A stretch of DNA of 64,000 nucleotides from Deinococcus soli (ex Cha et al. 2016) (GTDB lineage Bacteria; Deinococcota; Deinococci; Deinococcales; Deinococcaceae), in NCBI RefSeq assembly GCF_001007995.1, contig NZ_CP011389.1:1116001-1180000 (forward strand), read 5' to 3'. A program made the position numbers and the translations under genes. The notes beneath the pieces were generated by a model, which was given only the letters and a program-made list of their open reading frames with translations, was not told the DNA's origin and did not search any database. Shown in pieces: positions 9,601 through 20,341 of this stretch (positions are counted from its first letter, which is position 1; each line of letters starts with the position of its first letter).

Positions 9601-10710
9601 TCAGGTCGCAGTCAGTCGGGCGGGGTCAAGGTCGGCGCGGTGGACACGGTTGCGGCCCGTGTTCTTGGCGTGGTAGAGCGCCTCGTCGGCCGCGTCGAGC
9701 AGGGTGGGGATGTGGGCGGGAACGGGACTGACGACCAGGCCGACACTGACGGTGACGTTCAGGCCGTGCAGGGGCTCGTTCGCGAGGCGGCGGCGCAGGC
9801 GTTCGCAGGCGTCGTGGGCGCTGCTGGGGTCAGGGACGCGCAGGATCAGCAGGAATTCCTCGCCGCCGTAGCGGCCCACGACGCTGGCCTGCTGCGCGTG
9901 CTGGTGGCTGCGCAGGTGAACGGCCAGGCGGCGCAGCACCTCGTCCCCGGTGGCGTGCCCGTGCCGGTCATTGATGAGTTTGAAGTGGTCGACGTCCAGC
10001 AGGCCCAGGGCGAGCAGGCCGCCCCGCTGGTCGTGGGCGTGCTCCTCCAGAGCGTGCAGCAGGGCGCGGCGGTTGGGCAGACCGGTGAGGACGTCAGTGT
10101 GCGCGTCCTGAAGGGCCTGCCGGGCGCGGACGCTGATGAGGTGGTGGCGGCGCAGCACGACGGTCTGGGCCGCGATGACGGTGGTGGCCGCCATCAGCAG
10201 TTGCAGCAGGGTATTCATGAGCTGCGCCTGTTCGGCCGTCCAGGGTGGAGCGGGCCACGAGGCGACGCTGAGCAGGGCAATCGCGCCGACGACAATGCCG
10301 TTCACGGACAGGCTGGTGCGTTCGGACACCACCCAGCTGGTGATCAGCAGGGCCACGATCACCCACGGGAGGGTGGAGGCCAGCTGCGCCGCGCGGGCGT
10401 CCAGGTCGGGGGTGAACAGCACGGCCCCGACCCGCCACGTGACAAACCCACTGAGGGGGATGATGACCGCGCATTCCAGCCACGCCAGCGGCACGGACAG
10501 CCAGCTGAGCGCAGTGAGCAGCACGTAGGTGGCGAGCATCAGCGGGAACGCCTGCTGGTCGAAGGGCGCCAGGAACGGCTGCTGGTGGTGCAGCCACAGG
10601 GGCACGGCGAAGGCGACGACGCCGCCCGGGAGGATCATCCGGTGGTACTGGTGACGGCTCCACGAGGCGTGATCCAGCGTGGCATGCGCCGGGTCGGGTC
10701 GTTCGGTCAT
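9601..10710 (-). CDS. Membrane diguanylate cyclase (GGDEF)
   Basis: 369 residues: five or six membrane helices in the first 190 residues, a short linker, then a GGDEF domain with an intact GRYGGEEF signature and LDVDHFKLINDRHGH, so c-di-GMP synthesis is expected. No RxxD inhibitory site is visible before the signature. It resembles the cyclase at 2436-3473 in layout, but the membrane parts differ, suggesting different inputs. Convergent with the AI-2E family gene. Confidence 0.9.
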   Translation of the reverse strand: MTERPDPAHATLDHASWSRHQYHRMILPGGVVAFAVPLWLHHQQPFLAPFDQQAFPLMLATYVLLTALSWLSVPLAWLECAVIIPLSGFVTWRVGAVLFTPDLDARAAQLASTLPWVIVALLITSWVVSERTSLSVNGIVVGAIALLSVASWPAPPWTAEQAQLMNTLLQLLMAATTVIAAQTVVLRRHHLISVRARQALQDAHTDVLTGLPNRRALLHALEEHAHDQRGGLLALGLLDVDHFKLINDRHGHATGDEVLRRLAVHLRSHQHAQQASVVGRYGGEEFLLILRVPDPSSAHDACERLRRRLANEPLHGLNVTVSVGLVVSPVPAHIPTLLDAADEALYHAKNTGRNRVHRADLDPARLTAT

Positions 10711-10765
10711 GGGTTATCTCAGCACGCGTGGTCTGGCAGGTTCCTGACACGCCCCCGGCATGGAT

Positions 10766-10799
10766 GTGCCCGCCCTCACCAGTGTGGTGGGGCGGGCAC
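10766..10799 (-). terminator. Terminator-like hairpin after the alpha operon
   Basis: GTGCCCGCC pairs with GGCGGGCAC, with a second inner stem (CACCA with TGGTG), just after the rplQ stop. GC-rich, no T tract. Confidence 0.6.
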
Positions 10800-10811
10800 G
10801 GGGGTCTGGAG

Positions 10812-11162
10812 TCAGACCAGTTCGATGAGGGCCATGGTGACGCCGTCACCGCGGCGGGTGCCGACGCGCAGGATGCGGGTGTAGCCACCGGGACGCTCGG
10901 CGTACTTGGGGGCCACTTCATCCATGACTTTACGCAGCACGGCGTTGTCGTGGATGTCCTGGGCGACGAGGCGGCGGGCGTGCAGATCGCCGCCCTTGGC
11001 GGTGGTGATCAGTTTCTCGACGAAGGGGCGAAGCTCTTTGGCCTTCGTGAGGGTCGTCTGGATGCGGCCCTCGCGCAGCAGGGCCGTCGCCTGGGCGCGG
11101 GCCAGGGCGGTGCGGGCGCTGCTGTTGCGGTTGAGCTTGCGACCGGCTTTACCGTGACGCAT
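10812..11162 (-). CDS. rplQ: 50S ribosomal protein L17
   Basis: Large-subunit protein of 116 residues, beginning [17 protein letters not shown] and ending with the conserved [14 protein letters not shown] region. GGAG precedes the ATG. Last gene of the alpha operon, 27 nt after rpoA, as in most bacteria. Confidence 0.98.
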   Translation of the reverse strand: MRHGKAGRKLNRNSSARTALARAQATALLREGRIQTTLTKAKELRPFVEKLITTAKGGDLHARRLVAQDIHDNAVLRKVMDEVAPKYAERPGGYTRILRVGTRRGDGVTMALIELV

Positions 11163-11189
11163 GGTGTTTCTCCTTGGGGGTCAGTCGGC

Positions 11190-12201
<1,012 letters not shown>

Positions 12202-12205
12202 TGGT

Positions 12206-12826
<621 letters not shown>

Positions 12827-12885
12827 GTCTTACTCTCCTTGCGGCGCTTCCCCTGGGGGGAGGCCGGGTCTGCGGCCCTCTGTTG

Positions 12886-12939
12886 CCCGCCTCCGTTGCC
12901 TGTGGTGGGGCTTACGTCACGTGGGACGGTGGAGGCGGG
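12886..12939 (-). other. Long-loop inverted repeat between rpsK and rpsD
   Basis: CCCGCCTCC pairs with GGAGGCGGG (9 bp, 36-nt loop) in the 136-nt spacer, the longest gap within the alpha operon after that between infA and rpmJ. It could be a processing or S4-type control element; no function is shown. Confidence 0.35.
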
Positions 12940-12962
12940 GCAGGTGGGCGCGCGCGTGCGCT

Positions 12963-13358
<396 letters not shown>

Positions 13359-13361
13359 GGC

Positions 13362-13742
13362 TTACTTCCTCGTGGCCTTTTTCTTGCCGGCGACGGTCTT
13401 GCGGGGGCCCTTGCGGGTGCGCGCGTTCGTCTTGGTGCGCTGGCCGCGCACGGGCAGACCGCGGCGGTGACGCAGGCCGCGGTAGGCGCCGATGTCCATC
13501 AGGCGCTTGATGTTCTGGCCGACTTCGCTGCGCAGGTCACCTTCAACCTTGTAGGTCTTCTCGATGGCTTCACGCAGGGTGCTCTGCTCGCCTTCGCTGA
13601 GGTTCTTGACGCGGGTGTCCGGGCTGATGCCGGTGTTCGCCAGGATCTCTTTGGAGCGGGTCAGGCCGATGCCGTAGATGTAGGTGAGCGCGATTTCGAC
13701 GCGCTTTTCGCGGGGCAGGTCAACGCCAGCAATACGCGCCAT
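13362..13742 (-). CDS. rpsM: 30S ribosomal protein S13
   Basis: 126-residue head protein that contacts the 50S subunit and P-site tRNA. The true N-terminus [16 protein letters not shown] is at 13742; an upstream in-frame start was rejected because it overlaps rpm[20 protein letters not shown] and the lysine-rich tail are typical. It starts 2 nt after the rpmJ stop. Confidence 0.98.
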   Translation of the reverse strand: MARIAGVDLPREKRVEIALTYIYGIGLTRSKEILANTGISPDTRVKNLSEGEQSTLREAIEKTYKVEGDLRSEVGQNIKRLMDIGAYRGLRHRRGLPVRGQRTKTNARTRKGPRKTVAGKKKATRK

Positions 13743-13744
13743 GA

Positions 13745-13858
13745 TTAACCCTGCCTCTGCTTGTGCTTGACGTTGGAGCAAATGACCAGCACGCGACCAT
13801 GGCGGCGGATCACTTTGCAGTTGTCGCACATCTTTTTGACACTGCTACGAACTTTCAT
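13745..13858 (-). CDS. rpmJ: 50S ribosomal protein L36
   Basis: 37-residue protein beginning [17 protein letters not shown]. It carries the zinc-binding set Cys11, Cys14, Cys27 and His32 (CDNC, then VICSNVKH), so it is the zinc-containing C+ form. It lies directly before rpsM. Confidence 0.97.
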   Translation of the reverse strand: MKVRSSVKKMCDNCKVIRRHGRVLVICSNVKHKQRQG

Positions 13859-13976
13859 TGCTTCCTCCTCGCGCCGCCGCGCCGACGCGCCCCATCATGG
13901 ATGCGCGGCTGGCAGCGCTCGACCCCCCTCCCACCTCCGGCAGGTGGGGAATCTGTTGGGTACTTCGGCCCGGGTC

Positions 13977-14230
<254 letters not shown>

Positions 14231-14350
14231 CCACGCAACCTCCAGGCCTGATACAAGCCAAACGTAAAGGTATCATGACCCTTCCCGGAACGGCAAGGCC
14301 GGACCAGGGGCATGCCGGGCAGGTACACGCCCAGCTCCAGAAGCGTTCGT

Positions 14351-14890
14351 CTATTCGGGACGTAGGTCGTCAAGGACCTCCTGCCAGAAGGTCAGGCAGG
14401 CCTGCTCGTACAGTTCCCCCATCCGCAGGGTGCGGGTGAAAGGAGGCTTGTCCGCCCACCCGCAGGGGTCGGCACGCAGCATGGCGTGGTAGGTGTCCAG
14501 CCGCTCCTGGTGCTGCTGAAGCTGCCCGGCGGCCAGTTCGCGCAGGGCCGCGTGATCTCCGGCGGGCGTGAAGAATATGCGCAGCAGGCCCGGATCACGT
14601 AGTTCGGGCATCCCGGCGGGACTGCGGCGCCACTCCGAGAGCGCGGCGCGGCCCGCGTCGGTGACCGCGTACAGGCGGCGGCGGCGGCCCGATTCCTCCT
14701 GCGTCTCTGTCAGCAGGCCGAGTGTGACGAGGCGCTGCGGTTCGGCGTACAGCTGCGACCGGGGGAAGGTCCAGAAGAAGCCCACCGAGTCGTCCGCCCA
14801 GCGTTTGAGGTCGTAGGCGGTGGCGGGGCCCGCGTGGTTCAGGAACCCCAGCACGATGAACGCGGAGGGGCCCAGGGTTGCGTCCGGCAT
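14351..14890 (-). CDS. PadR-family transcriptional regulator
   Basis: 179 residues with the PadR layout: an N-terminal winged helix ([34 protein letters not shown], and the wing near RRRRLYAVT) and a C-terminal helical region for dimerisation (about 100-175). It is transcribed divergently from the DUF4188 gene and probably controls it and itself. A TACGCT box sits 6 nt before the ATG, so the mRNA is probably leaderless. Ligand unknown. Confidence 0.9.
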   Translation of the reverse strand: MPDATLGPSAFIVLGFLNHAGPATAYDLKRWADDSVGFFWTFPRSQLYAEPQRLVTLGLLTETQEESGRRRRLYAVTDAGRAALSEWRRSPAGMPELRDPGLLRIFFTPAGDHAALRELAAGQLQQHQERLDTYHAMLRADPCGWADKPPFTRTLRMGELYEQACLTFWQEVLDDLRPE

Positions 14891-14896
14891 ACCCGG

Positions 14897-14902
14897 AGCG
14901 TA
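14897..14902 (-). promoter_or_regulatory. -10 box TACGCT for leaderless padR mRNA
   Basis: TACGCT lies 6 nt before the ATG at 14890. It abuts the candidate operator. Confidence 0.55.
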
Positions 14903-14933
14903 CCATCAGATCAGACCATCCAGAATGGACCAT
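14902..14933. promoter_or_regulatory. Candidate PadR operator
   Basis: Three ACCAT copies at 14902, 14915 and 14929 are spaced 13 to 14 nt apart, and CCAT-ATGG forms a small inverted repeat (14916-14928). They lie between the divergent promoters; a candidate -10 TAAACT for the plus-strand gene is at 14935-14940. Confidence 0.4.
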
Positions 14934-14958
14934 TTAAACTAGATGATCAGGAGGAGCC

Positions 14959-15471
14959 ATGACCCGCAACGCCACGACCGTCCCCGACCACCGCCCGGCG
15001 CGCCTGACCGCCGAACTGGGCGGCCCCTTCGCCGTGTTCCTGATCGGCGCGCGCGTGAACCAGCCCTGGAACGTCTCCGCGTGGCTCCCGGTGTTCCGCG
15101 CCATGCCGCGCATGCTGCGCGAACTCCAGGCCCGTCCCGAATTGGGCCTGCTGGGCGGCCAGACGCACGGCGGCACCCTGATCCAGTACTGGCGAAGTGC
15201 CGAACACCTCCACGCCTACGCGCACGCCCGCGACCACGCCCACCTCCCCGCGTGGCGCGCCTTCAACCAGGCCGCCCGGCGCCACCCGGGCGCGGTCGGC
15301 ATCTGGCACGAGACGTACCTGATCCAGCCCGGCGCCTACGAGACCCTGTACGTGGACATGCCTCCCTTCGGCCTGGGCCGCGCCGGGACGCTGCACCCCG
15401 CCACCGGCCGGCGCCAGAGCGCCCAGGGCCGCCTGACCGGCCCACCCACCGACGTGGGCGCCGGCACCTGA
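14959..15471 (+). CDS. DUF4188 monooxygenase-like protein
   Basis: 170-residue protein resembling the DUF4188 family, annotated in genomes as monooxygenase-like with a dimeric alpha-beta barrel fold. Visible landmarks are FAVFLIGARVNQPWNV near the N-terminus, GGQTHGGTLIQYWRSAEHL, and HETYLIQPGAYETLYVDMP. It has a good Shine-Dalgarno (AGGAGG) and is divergent from a PadR regulator, a common setting for inducible detoxification genes. No enzymatic activity is proven for the family as far as I know. Confidence 0.75.
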   Translation: MTRNATTVPDHRPARLTAELGGPFAVFLIGARVNQPWNVSAWLPVFRAMPRMLRELQARPELGLLGGQTHGGTLIQYWRSAEHLHAYAHARDHAHLPAWRAFNQAARRHPGAVGIWHETYLIQPGAYETLYVDMPPFGLGRAGTLHPATGRRQSAQGRLTGPPTDVGAGT

Positions 15472-15508
15472 GCAGCGCCCACACCCGACCGCATGTCACG
15501 CTGACGGC

Positions 15509-16732
15509 ATGCACCCCCCCGCCGCGCTGACCGGCGCCCTGACCCTGATCGCGCGCACACCCACTCTCTGGCCCGGGTTCGCGCCGGAGCGCACGCCGCT
15601 GCTGACCTTTGAGGGCACGCACACCTGGCTGCACCACGCCGACCCGACCGGGGACGGCTGGAACCGGGTGCACGGCGCGTGGGTGTGGCCGGGCCGCCAC
15701 CCGGCGCTGACCGCGCACACCGCCGTCACCCTGCCGGGCGGCCTGGACGCGGCGGGCGTGCTGCTGGCCGACCTGCCCCTGCCCGGCGACCCCGATCAGG
15801 CGGCACGGACGCTGGCCGCCACGCTGATCCACGAGGCCTTCCACGTGTACCAGGGCGCCACGCCGTCCCCCGCATGGCCCGCCCCGGAACTGGCGGCCCT
15901 GACCTACCCCGCCGGGACGGAGATCCGCCACGCCCGGGCCGAGGAGACCCACTGGCTGCGACTGGCCCTGCGCGCAGGAGACGGCGACTGGACGACCCCG
16001 GCGCGGCACGCCCTGCACTGGCGCGCCCGGCGGCACGCGCAGCTGGACGCGGACCACCAGCAGTTCGAGACCCGCATGGAGACCACCGAGGGCCTCGCCC
16101 TGTACGTCGAGACGCGCTTCCTGGCGGACCACCCCGACCTCGACCCGGACGCGGCGCCCCGGCAGACCCCGCGCAGCTGGAGTTACCGCAGCGGCGCGGC
16201 CCTGGCGCACCTGCTCGACCGGACCGGCACCCCATGGACCGGCGAGCTACTGGCCGGGCACCCTCTGGCCGACCTGCTGATCGGACAGGTCGGGTCTCCC
16301 CTGCCCGCCGCGCCCCACCCGGACCTGAAAGACGCCGCGCAGGCCGCGGCGGGCGCACACGACGCGGACCTGAGCGCCCGGCTGGCGGCCTTCCACGCCC
16401 AGCCCGGCCCCGCGCTGCACCTGAGCAGCCCCGGCGGTCTGCGGCTCGGCGGGTTCGACCCGATGAACCTGCACGCCGTAGGACCGGGGACGTTCCTGCA
16501 CGCCCGGCACGTTCAGGTCCGCGGGCCCGATGCGGAACTGCTCACGGTGGGCCACCCCGCCCTGACACGCGGCCCAAGCCTGTTCGACGTCCACGAAGTC
16601 ACGCTGCGCGCGCTGCCCGCACCCGCTGTCCACGAGGGACGCTGGCGGATCCGCACGCCCACCCTGACGCTCGACCTGCCCGGGCACGCGGTGCAGCGCA
16701 CGCCGGACGGCTGGTCAGTCCGCCTGGGCTGA
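15509..16732 (+). CDS. Putative zinc metallopeptidase-like protein (HEAFH)
   Basis: 407 residues, family not recognised. An HExxH motif (HEAFH, residues 108-112) lies in a hydrophobic stretch after TLAATLI, and ETTEGLALYVETRF (191-204) supplies a possible third glutamate ligand, the usual gluzincin arrangement. The C-terminal 120 residues look beta-rich. No signal peptide is seen, so it is probably cytoplasmic. The ATG has no Shine-Dalgarno; a CACGCT box 6 nt upstream is a weak leaderless-type match. It overlaps the opposite-strand TPR-GGDEF-EAL gene tail to tail by 18 nt. Peptidase activity is an inference. Confidence 0.65.
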   Translation: MHPPAALTGALTLIARTPTLWPGFAPERTPLLTFEGTHTWLHHADPTGDGWNRVHGAWVWPGRHPALTAHTAVTLPGGLDAAGVLLADLPLPGDPDQAARTLAATLIHEAFHVYQGATPSPAWPAPELAALTYPAGTEIRHARAEETHWLRLALRAGDGDWTTPARHALHWRARRHAQLDADHQQFETRMETTEGLALYVETRFLADHPDLDPDAAPRQTPRSWSYRSGAALAHLLDRTGTPWTGELLAGHPLADLLIGQVGSPLPAAPHPDLKDAAQAAAGAHDADLSARLAAFHAQPGPALHLSSPGGLRLGGFDPMNLHAVGPGTFLHARHVQVRGPDAELLTVGHPALTRGPSLFDVHEVTLRALPAPAVHEGRWRIRTPTLTLDLPGHAVQRTPDGWSVRLG

Positions 16733-19132
16733 CGGCAGCGGCCAGGGGCCCCACACCAGATCGTCCGGAGCGGCCGGGCGCGCCACCACGAACCCCTGGA
16801 TGAGGTCGCAGCCCCACCCGCGCAGGTCCCGCCACTGCTCGGGCCGCTCGACGCCCTCGGCGACGACCTGCACCCCGGCCTCGTGGGCGAAGGTGATCAG
16901 CGCCCGCACGATCGGCCGGGACGAGCGCGCCGGAGCCGCCGCGTCCTGATCCTGAACGAGCGACCGGTCGATCTTCAGCCAGCAGGCCGGCAGGCGGTGC
17001 AGGCGACTGATGCTGGAGTACCCGGTCCCGAAGTCATCCAGTGCCAGCGGCAGGCCCAGCGCCGCCACGCGAGAGACGTGCGCCTCGCCGTCCTGACCCA
17101 GCACCGCGCCCTCGGTCACCTCCAGGATCAGGGCCTCGGCGTCCAGGCCGAACTCGTCCAGCGCCGCCTGCACCACCTCCGCGAAGCCCGGCTGCGCCAG
17201 CTGCCGCGGCGCGACATTCACCGATACCCGCAGCCCCGGGCGCTCCCGGCGCCACACCCGCAGCTGCCGGGCCGCCTCGCGCAGCACCCACGCGCCCAGC
17301 GGCACGATCAGGTCCGTGCCCTCGATCAGCGGAATGAACCGCCCGGGCGGGACCAGCCCCAGCTGCGGGTGCCGCCAGCGCACCAGCGCCTCCAGCGCCC
17401 GCACCTCACCCGTCGCGGCGTCCACGATCGGCTGGTAGTGCAGACAGAACTCCGCGCGGTCCAGCGCGGCGCGCAGCGCCTGCTCCAGTTCCATGCGCTC
17501 CAGCGCCGCGGCACTCAGGTCCGCGTGGAAGCGCCGCACCGCGTGCCGGTCCTGTTTGGCCTCGTACATTGCCAGGTCCGCGTTCTTCTGCAGTGTCCGC
17601 ACGTCCCGCCCGTCCTCCGGGAACACCGCCACCCCGATGGACGCCGTGACCGTCCACTCGCGCCCCGCCAGCACCACCGGCGCCGCGAGTGAGCGCAGCA
17701 GCCGCCCGGCGGCCAGTTCCGCCTCCTCATGCGAACGTACGCCGCGCAGCAGCACCGTGAACTCGTCCCCGCCCTGCCGGGCCACGAGGTCCCCGTCGCG
17801 CACCGCGCGCCGCAGCCGCTCGGCCACCTGCACCAGCAGCACGTCCCCCATGTCGTGCCCCAGCGTGTCATTCACCTGTTTGAAGTGATCCAGGTCGATG
17901 AACAGCACCCCCACCGGCGCGCTGCCCTGCACCGCCACGTGCAGTTCCGTCTCGAACGCCGCGCGGTTGATCAGCCCGGTCAGCGCGTCGTGCCGCGCCT
18001 GATGCGCCAGCTGCGCCTGCGCCTCCTGCAGCGCCACGTTCGCGGTGGTCAGTTCGGCGCTGCGCCGCCGCTCCTGCTCGGCCCGGTGCGACACCTGCTC
18101 CAGCTTGATCTGCGCCGCTGTGACCTCGGTGCGGCGCCGCAGCACCTCGGTCAGCGCCTCGCGGTCCAGCTCGGCGGCGAGCCGCGCGTGCCGCAGCGCC
18201 CCCACGGCGTCCCCGTGGGCCTCCAGCAGCTCAGAGAGTTCCTGGTGCGCCTCGATCTGCCGGAAACTCACGCCCAGCTCGTCCGCGAGGGCCGCGGCGC
18301 GCTCCAGCACCGCGCGGGCCTGCGGGTCGTGCAGGGCCCGCAGCGCCCGGCCCTGCATCACCAGCGCGTCACACAGGTTCTCGCGGTCCCCGAGATCCTC
18401 ACTGCCGCGCAGGGCACTCACGGCCTGCGCGAGCGCCTCGGCCGGGCGGTTCAGGCCCAGCAGGTTCGCGGCCATGTTCGCGCGCAGCAGGAACTCATGC
18501 TGCCGGTACCCGCGCGCCTGCGCGCCCGCCAGCGTCGCCCGGTTCAGCGCCAGCGCCTCCTCGAACCGGCCCAGGTAATTGAAGTCCAGCGCGGCATTGA
18601 TGGACGCGCTGGACACCATCAGGTCATGCCCGAGGTCGCGGGCCAGCGCCAGCGCGTCCTGATGGTACGCGAGCGCCGTGTCGAAATCCCGCAGGTCCAG
18701 GTAAAGGTTCCCGATGTTGTTCAGGGAGCGTGCCTGCGCGACCCGGTCCCCGCTCGACTGCCCCAGTTGCAGGCAGTGCAGGTGCCGGTCCATGCCCGCC
18801 CCGTACTGCCCCTGCGTGACCAGGATGATCGCCTGACCGTTCACGGCGCGCGTCTGCGTGGCGAGCGCCCCGATCCGCGCGGCGAGCGCCTCGCTCTGGT
18901 CGAACAGCCGCAGCGCCTCGGGGTACTCGGACAGGAAGTAGTGGCCGTACCCGCACAGCATCCGCGCGCGGGCCTCCCCGGCCTCGTACGAGAGGCGCGT
19001 GGCGAGCGTCAGGGCCTGACCGGCCAGATCACGCGACCGCTGCATGGACGTCATGAGCACCGCGTCCGCCTCGTCGTTCAGGCGGTCCACGTCGGCGCGG
19101 GTGGCGGGCACGGGCAGGGCAGGGTGATCCAC
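16715..19132 (-). CDS. TPR-GGDEF-EAL c-di-GMP signalling protein
   Basis: About 805 residues. The first 350 form tetratricopeptide-like repeats (for example NNIGNLYLDLRDFDTALAYH) followed by a coiled coil. A GGDEF domain then carries RDGDLVARQGGDEF, which includes an RxxD inhibitory site, and an EAL domain carries EALVRWRH, VTEGAVL and DDFGTGYSS, so both catalytic centres look intact. No membrane helix is present; input probably comes through protein contacts of the TPR region. The start is taken as GTG at 19132 with GGAGG 10 nt upstream; an in-frame ATG at 19159 is possible. The frame stays open further upstream into the repeat region. Confidence 0.87.
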   Translation of the reverse strand: MDHPALPVPATRADVDRLNDEADAVLMTSMQRSRDLAGQALTLATRLSYEAGEARARMLCGYGHYFLSEYPEALRLFDQSEALAARIGALATQTRAVNGQAIILVTQGQYGAGMDRHLHCLQLGQSSGDRVAQARSLNNIGNLYLDLRDFDTALAYHQDALALARDLGHDLMVSSASINAALDFNYLGRFEEALALNRATLAGAQARGYRQHEFLLRANMAANLLGLNRPAEALAQAVSALRGSEDLGDRENLCDALVMQGRALRALHDPQARAVLERAAALADELGVSFRQIEAHQELSELLEAHGDAVGALRHARLAAELDREALTEVLRRRTEVTAAQIKLEQVSHRAEQERRRSAELTTANVALQEAQAQLAHQARHDALTGLINRAAFETELHVAVQGSAPVGVLFIDLDHFKQVNDTLGHDMGDVLLVQVAERLRRAVRDGDLVARQGGDEFTVLLRGVRSHEEAELAAGRLLRSLAAPVVLAGREWTVTASIGVAVFPEDGRDVRTLQKNADLAMYEAKQDRHAVRRFHADLSAAALERMELEQALRAALDRAEFCLHYQPIVDAATGEVRALEALVRWRHPQLGLVPPGRFIPLIEGTDLIVPLGAWVLREAARQLRVWRRERPGLRVSVNVAPRQLAQPGFAEVVQAALDEFGLDAEALILEVTEGAVLGQDGEAHVSRVAALGLPLALDDFGTGYSSISRLHRLPACWLKIDRSLVQDQDAAAPARSSRPIVRALITFAHEAGVQVVAEGVERPEQWRDLRGWGCDLIQGFVVARPAAPDDLVWGPWPLPSAQAD

Positions 19133-19237
19133 AGGCGGGTTGCCTCCTGCCCCCACCATAGGCGCGCGCGGCTGACAGGCTTCTGAATGCCGCGCCCACA
19201 GGCGACGTGAAGACCGCCCGTGAAGGTCACAGCAGCA

Positions 19238-19391
19238 TTCAGGAGTATTGAAGGTGCCCTTCAATACTCCTGAACGAGCGGACTCGCAGAGCTGCGAAGC
19301 AGAGCGAGCACCTGACAACACCAGCGGTTGGAAGTGGAATTGAAGGGCGTAGGGCCCTTCAATGCAACCGGACACCGCTGTCAGTGTCCGG
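19238..19391. repeat. Dispersed intergenic repeat, copy B (hairpin chain)
   Basis: It opens with a perfect 17-bp inverted repeat with a 3-nt loop (19238-19254 with 19258-19274). The core at 19275-19304 (CGAGCGGACTCG, AGAGCTGCG, AGCAGAG) is nearly identical to copy A. Two more stems follow: TTGAAGGGC with GCCCTTCAA (19340-19362), and CCGGACAC with GTGTCCGG (19368-19391). The last overlaps the epimerase stop and may serve as its terminator. Confidence 0.65.
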
Positions 19392-20337
19392 CGTGCCCCT
19401 CGCGGCGGGCCTGCGCGACCAGTTCACGGATCGCCTGCGGCCACGTGGGGTACTCGAAGGTGAAGCCCGCGTCCAGCAGGCGCGTGGGCACCACCCAGCG
19501 ACTCTTGAGAAGGAGTTCCGCCTCAGAGCCCATCACGGCGGCGCCCAGGCCGATCAGCGCGGCGGTGGACGGCACGCCGACCGGTACGCCCCACGCGTCG
19601 CGGTACGCGCGCAGGAACGCCGCGTTCGGGAGGGGGTGCGGCGCGGTGACGTTCACCGGACCGGAGAGCGCCGATTCGGGGGACGAGTCGATCAGGAACT
19701 GCGCGGCGCGGCAGAAGTCCCGCTCGTGAATCCACGACACCATCTGCTCCCCACCGGCCATGGCGCCCGCCGCGCCCAGCCGTACCACGCGGTCGGTGGT
19801 CTCCATGATGCCCCCGGTGCCCACGCCGTACACCATCGCGGTGCGCAGCGCCACGCGCCGCGTGTGCGGCAGCGTCTCCTCGTTCAGCGCGGCCTCCCAG
19901 CGGCGGGCGACGTCCACGCTGAAACCCGAACCCAGCTCGCCAGTCCGTTCATCCTGCGGGTGGTCGCGGGCGTCGCGGTAGATGGTCGCGGTGGAACTGT
20001 TCAGCCACACGCGCGGCGGGCGGTCCACGCTGGCCAGGGCGCGGCCCAGCGCGCGGGTGCTGTCCAGGCGGGACGTGTAGATCTCCAGCATGTTCGCCGC
20101 GCTGTACCGGCAGTTCACGGTGCGCCCCGCCAGATTCAGCAGGGCCGCGGCGCCGTCCAGTTCCCGCACCCACTCGCCCTGCCGCAGCGCGTCCCACGCC
20201 ACCCTGCGCCCCGGCGCCGGCGCAGCCGGGCGGGAACGCGACAGGATCACGACCTCCCACCCCAGCGCCGTGAAGTGCCGCGCCACCGCCCGACCCAGGA
20301 ACCCACTGCCGCCCGCGACCACCAAACGCTGCGTCAT
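19381..20337 (-). CDS. TIGR01777 family NAD(P)-dependent epimerase
   Basis: 318-residue short-chain dehydrogenase of the extended type (YfcH/SDR39U1-like). The N-terminal GGSGFLG is the nucleotide-binding glycine motif, and LNLAGRTVNCRYS and VLNSSTATIYRD-type stretches match the family. The family's C-terminal DUF1731 region is present (about 260-310). It starts 4 nt after the VWA gene stop and is probably the last gene of the directon. Substrate unknown across the family. Confidence 0.88.
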   Translation of the reverse strand: MTQRLVVAGGSGFLGRAVARHFTALGWEVVILSRSRPAAPAPGRRVAWDALRQGEWVRELDGAAALLNLAGRTVNCRYSAANMLEIYTSRLDSTRALGRALASVDRPPRVWLNSSTATIYRDARDHPQDERTGELGSGFSVDVARRWEAALNEETLPHTRRVALRTAMVYGVGTGGIMETTDRVVRLGAAGAMAGGEQMVSWIHERDFCRAAQFLIDSSPESALSGPVNVTAPHPLPNAAFLRAYRDAWGVPVGVPSTAALIGLGAAVMGSEAELLLKSRWVVPTRLLDAGFTFEYPTWPQAIRELVAQARREGHAGH

Positions 20338-20341
20338 AGGC

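Noticed and set aside
9127..10884. 585-codon plus-strand frame across the AI-2E family gene and second cyclase
   Set aside because: It overlaps two genes with clear family motifs and has shadow-frame composition.
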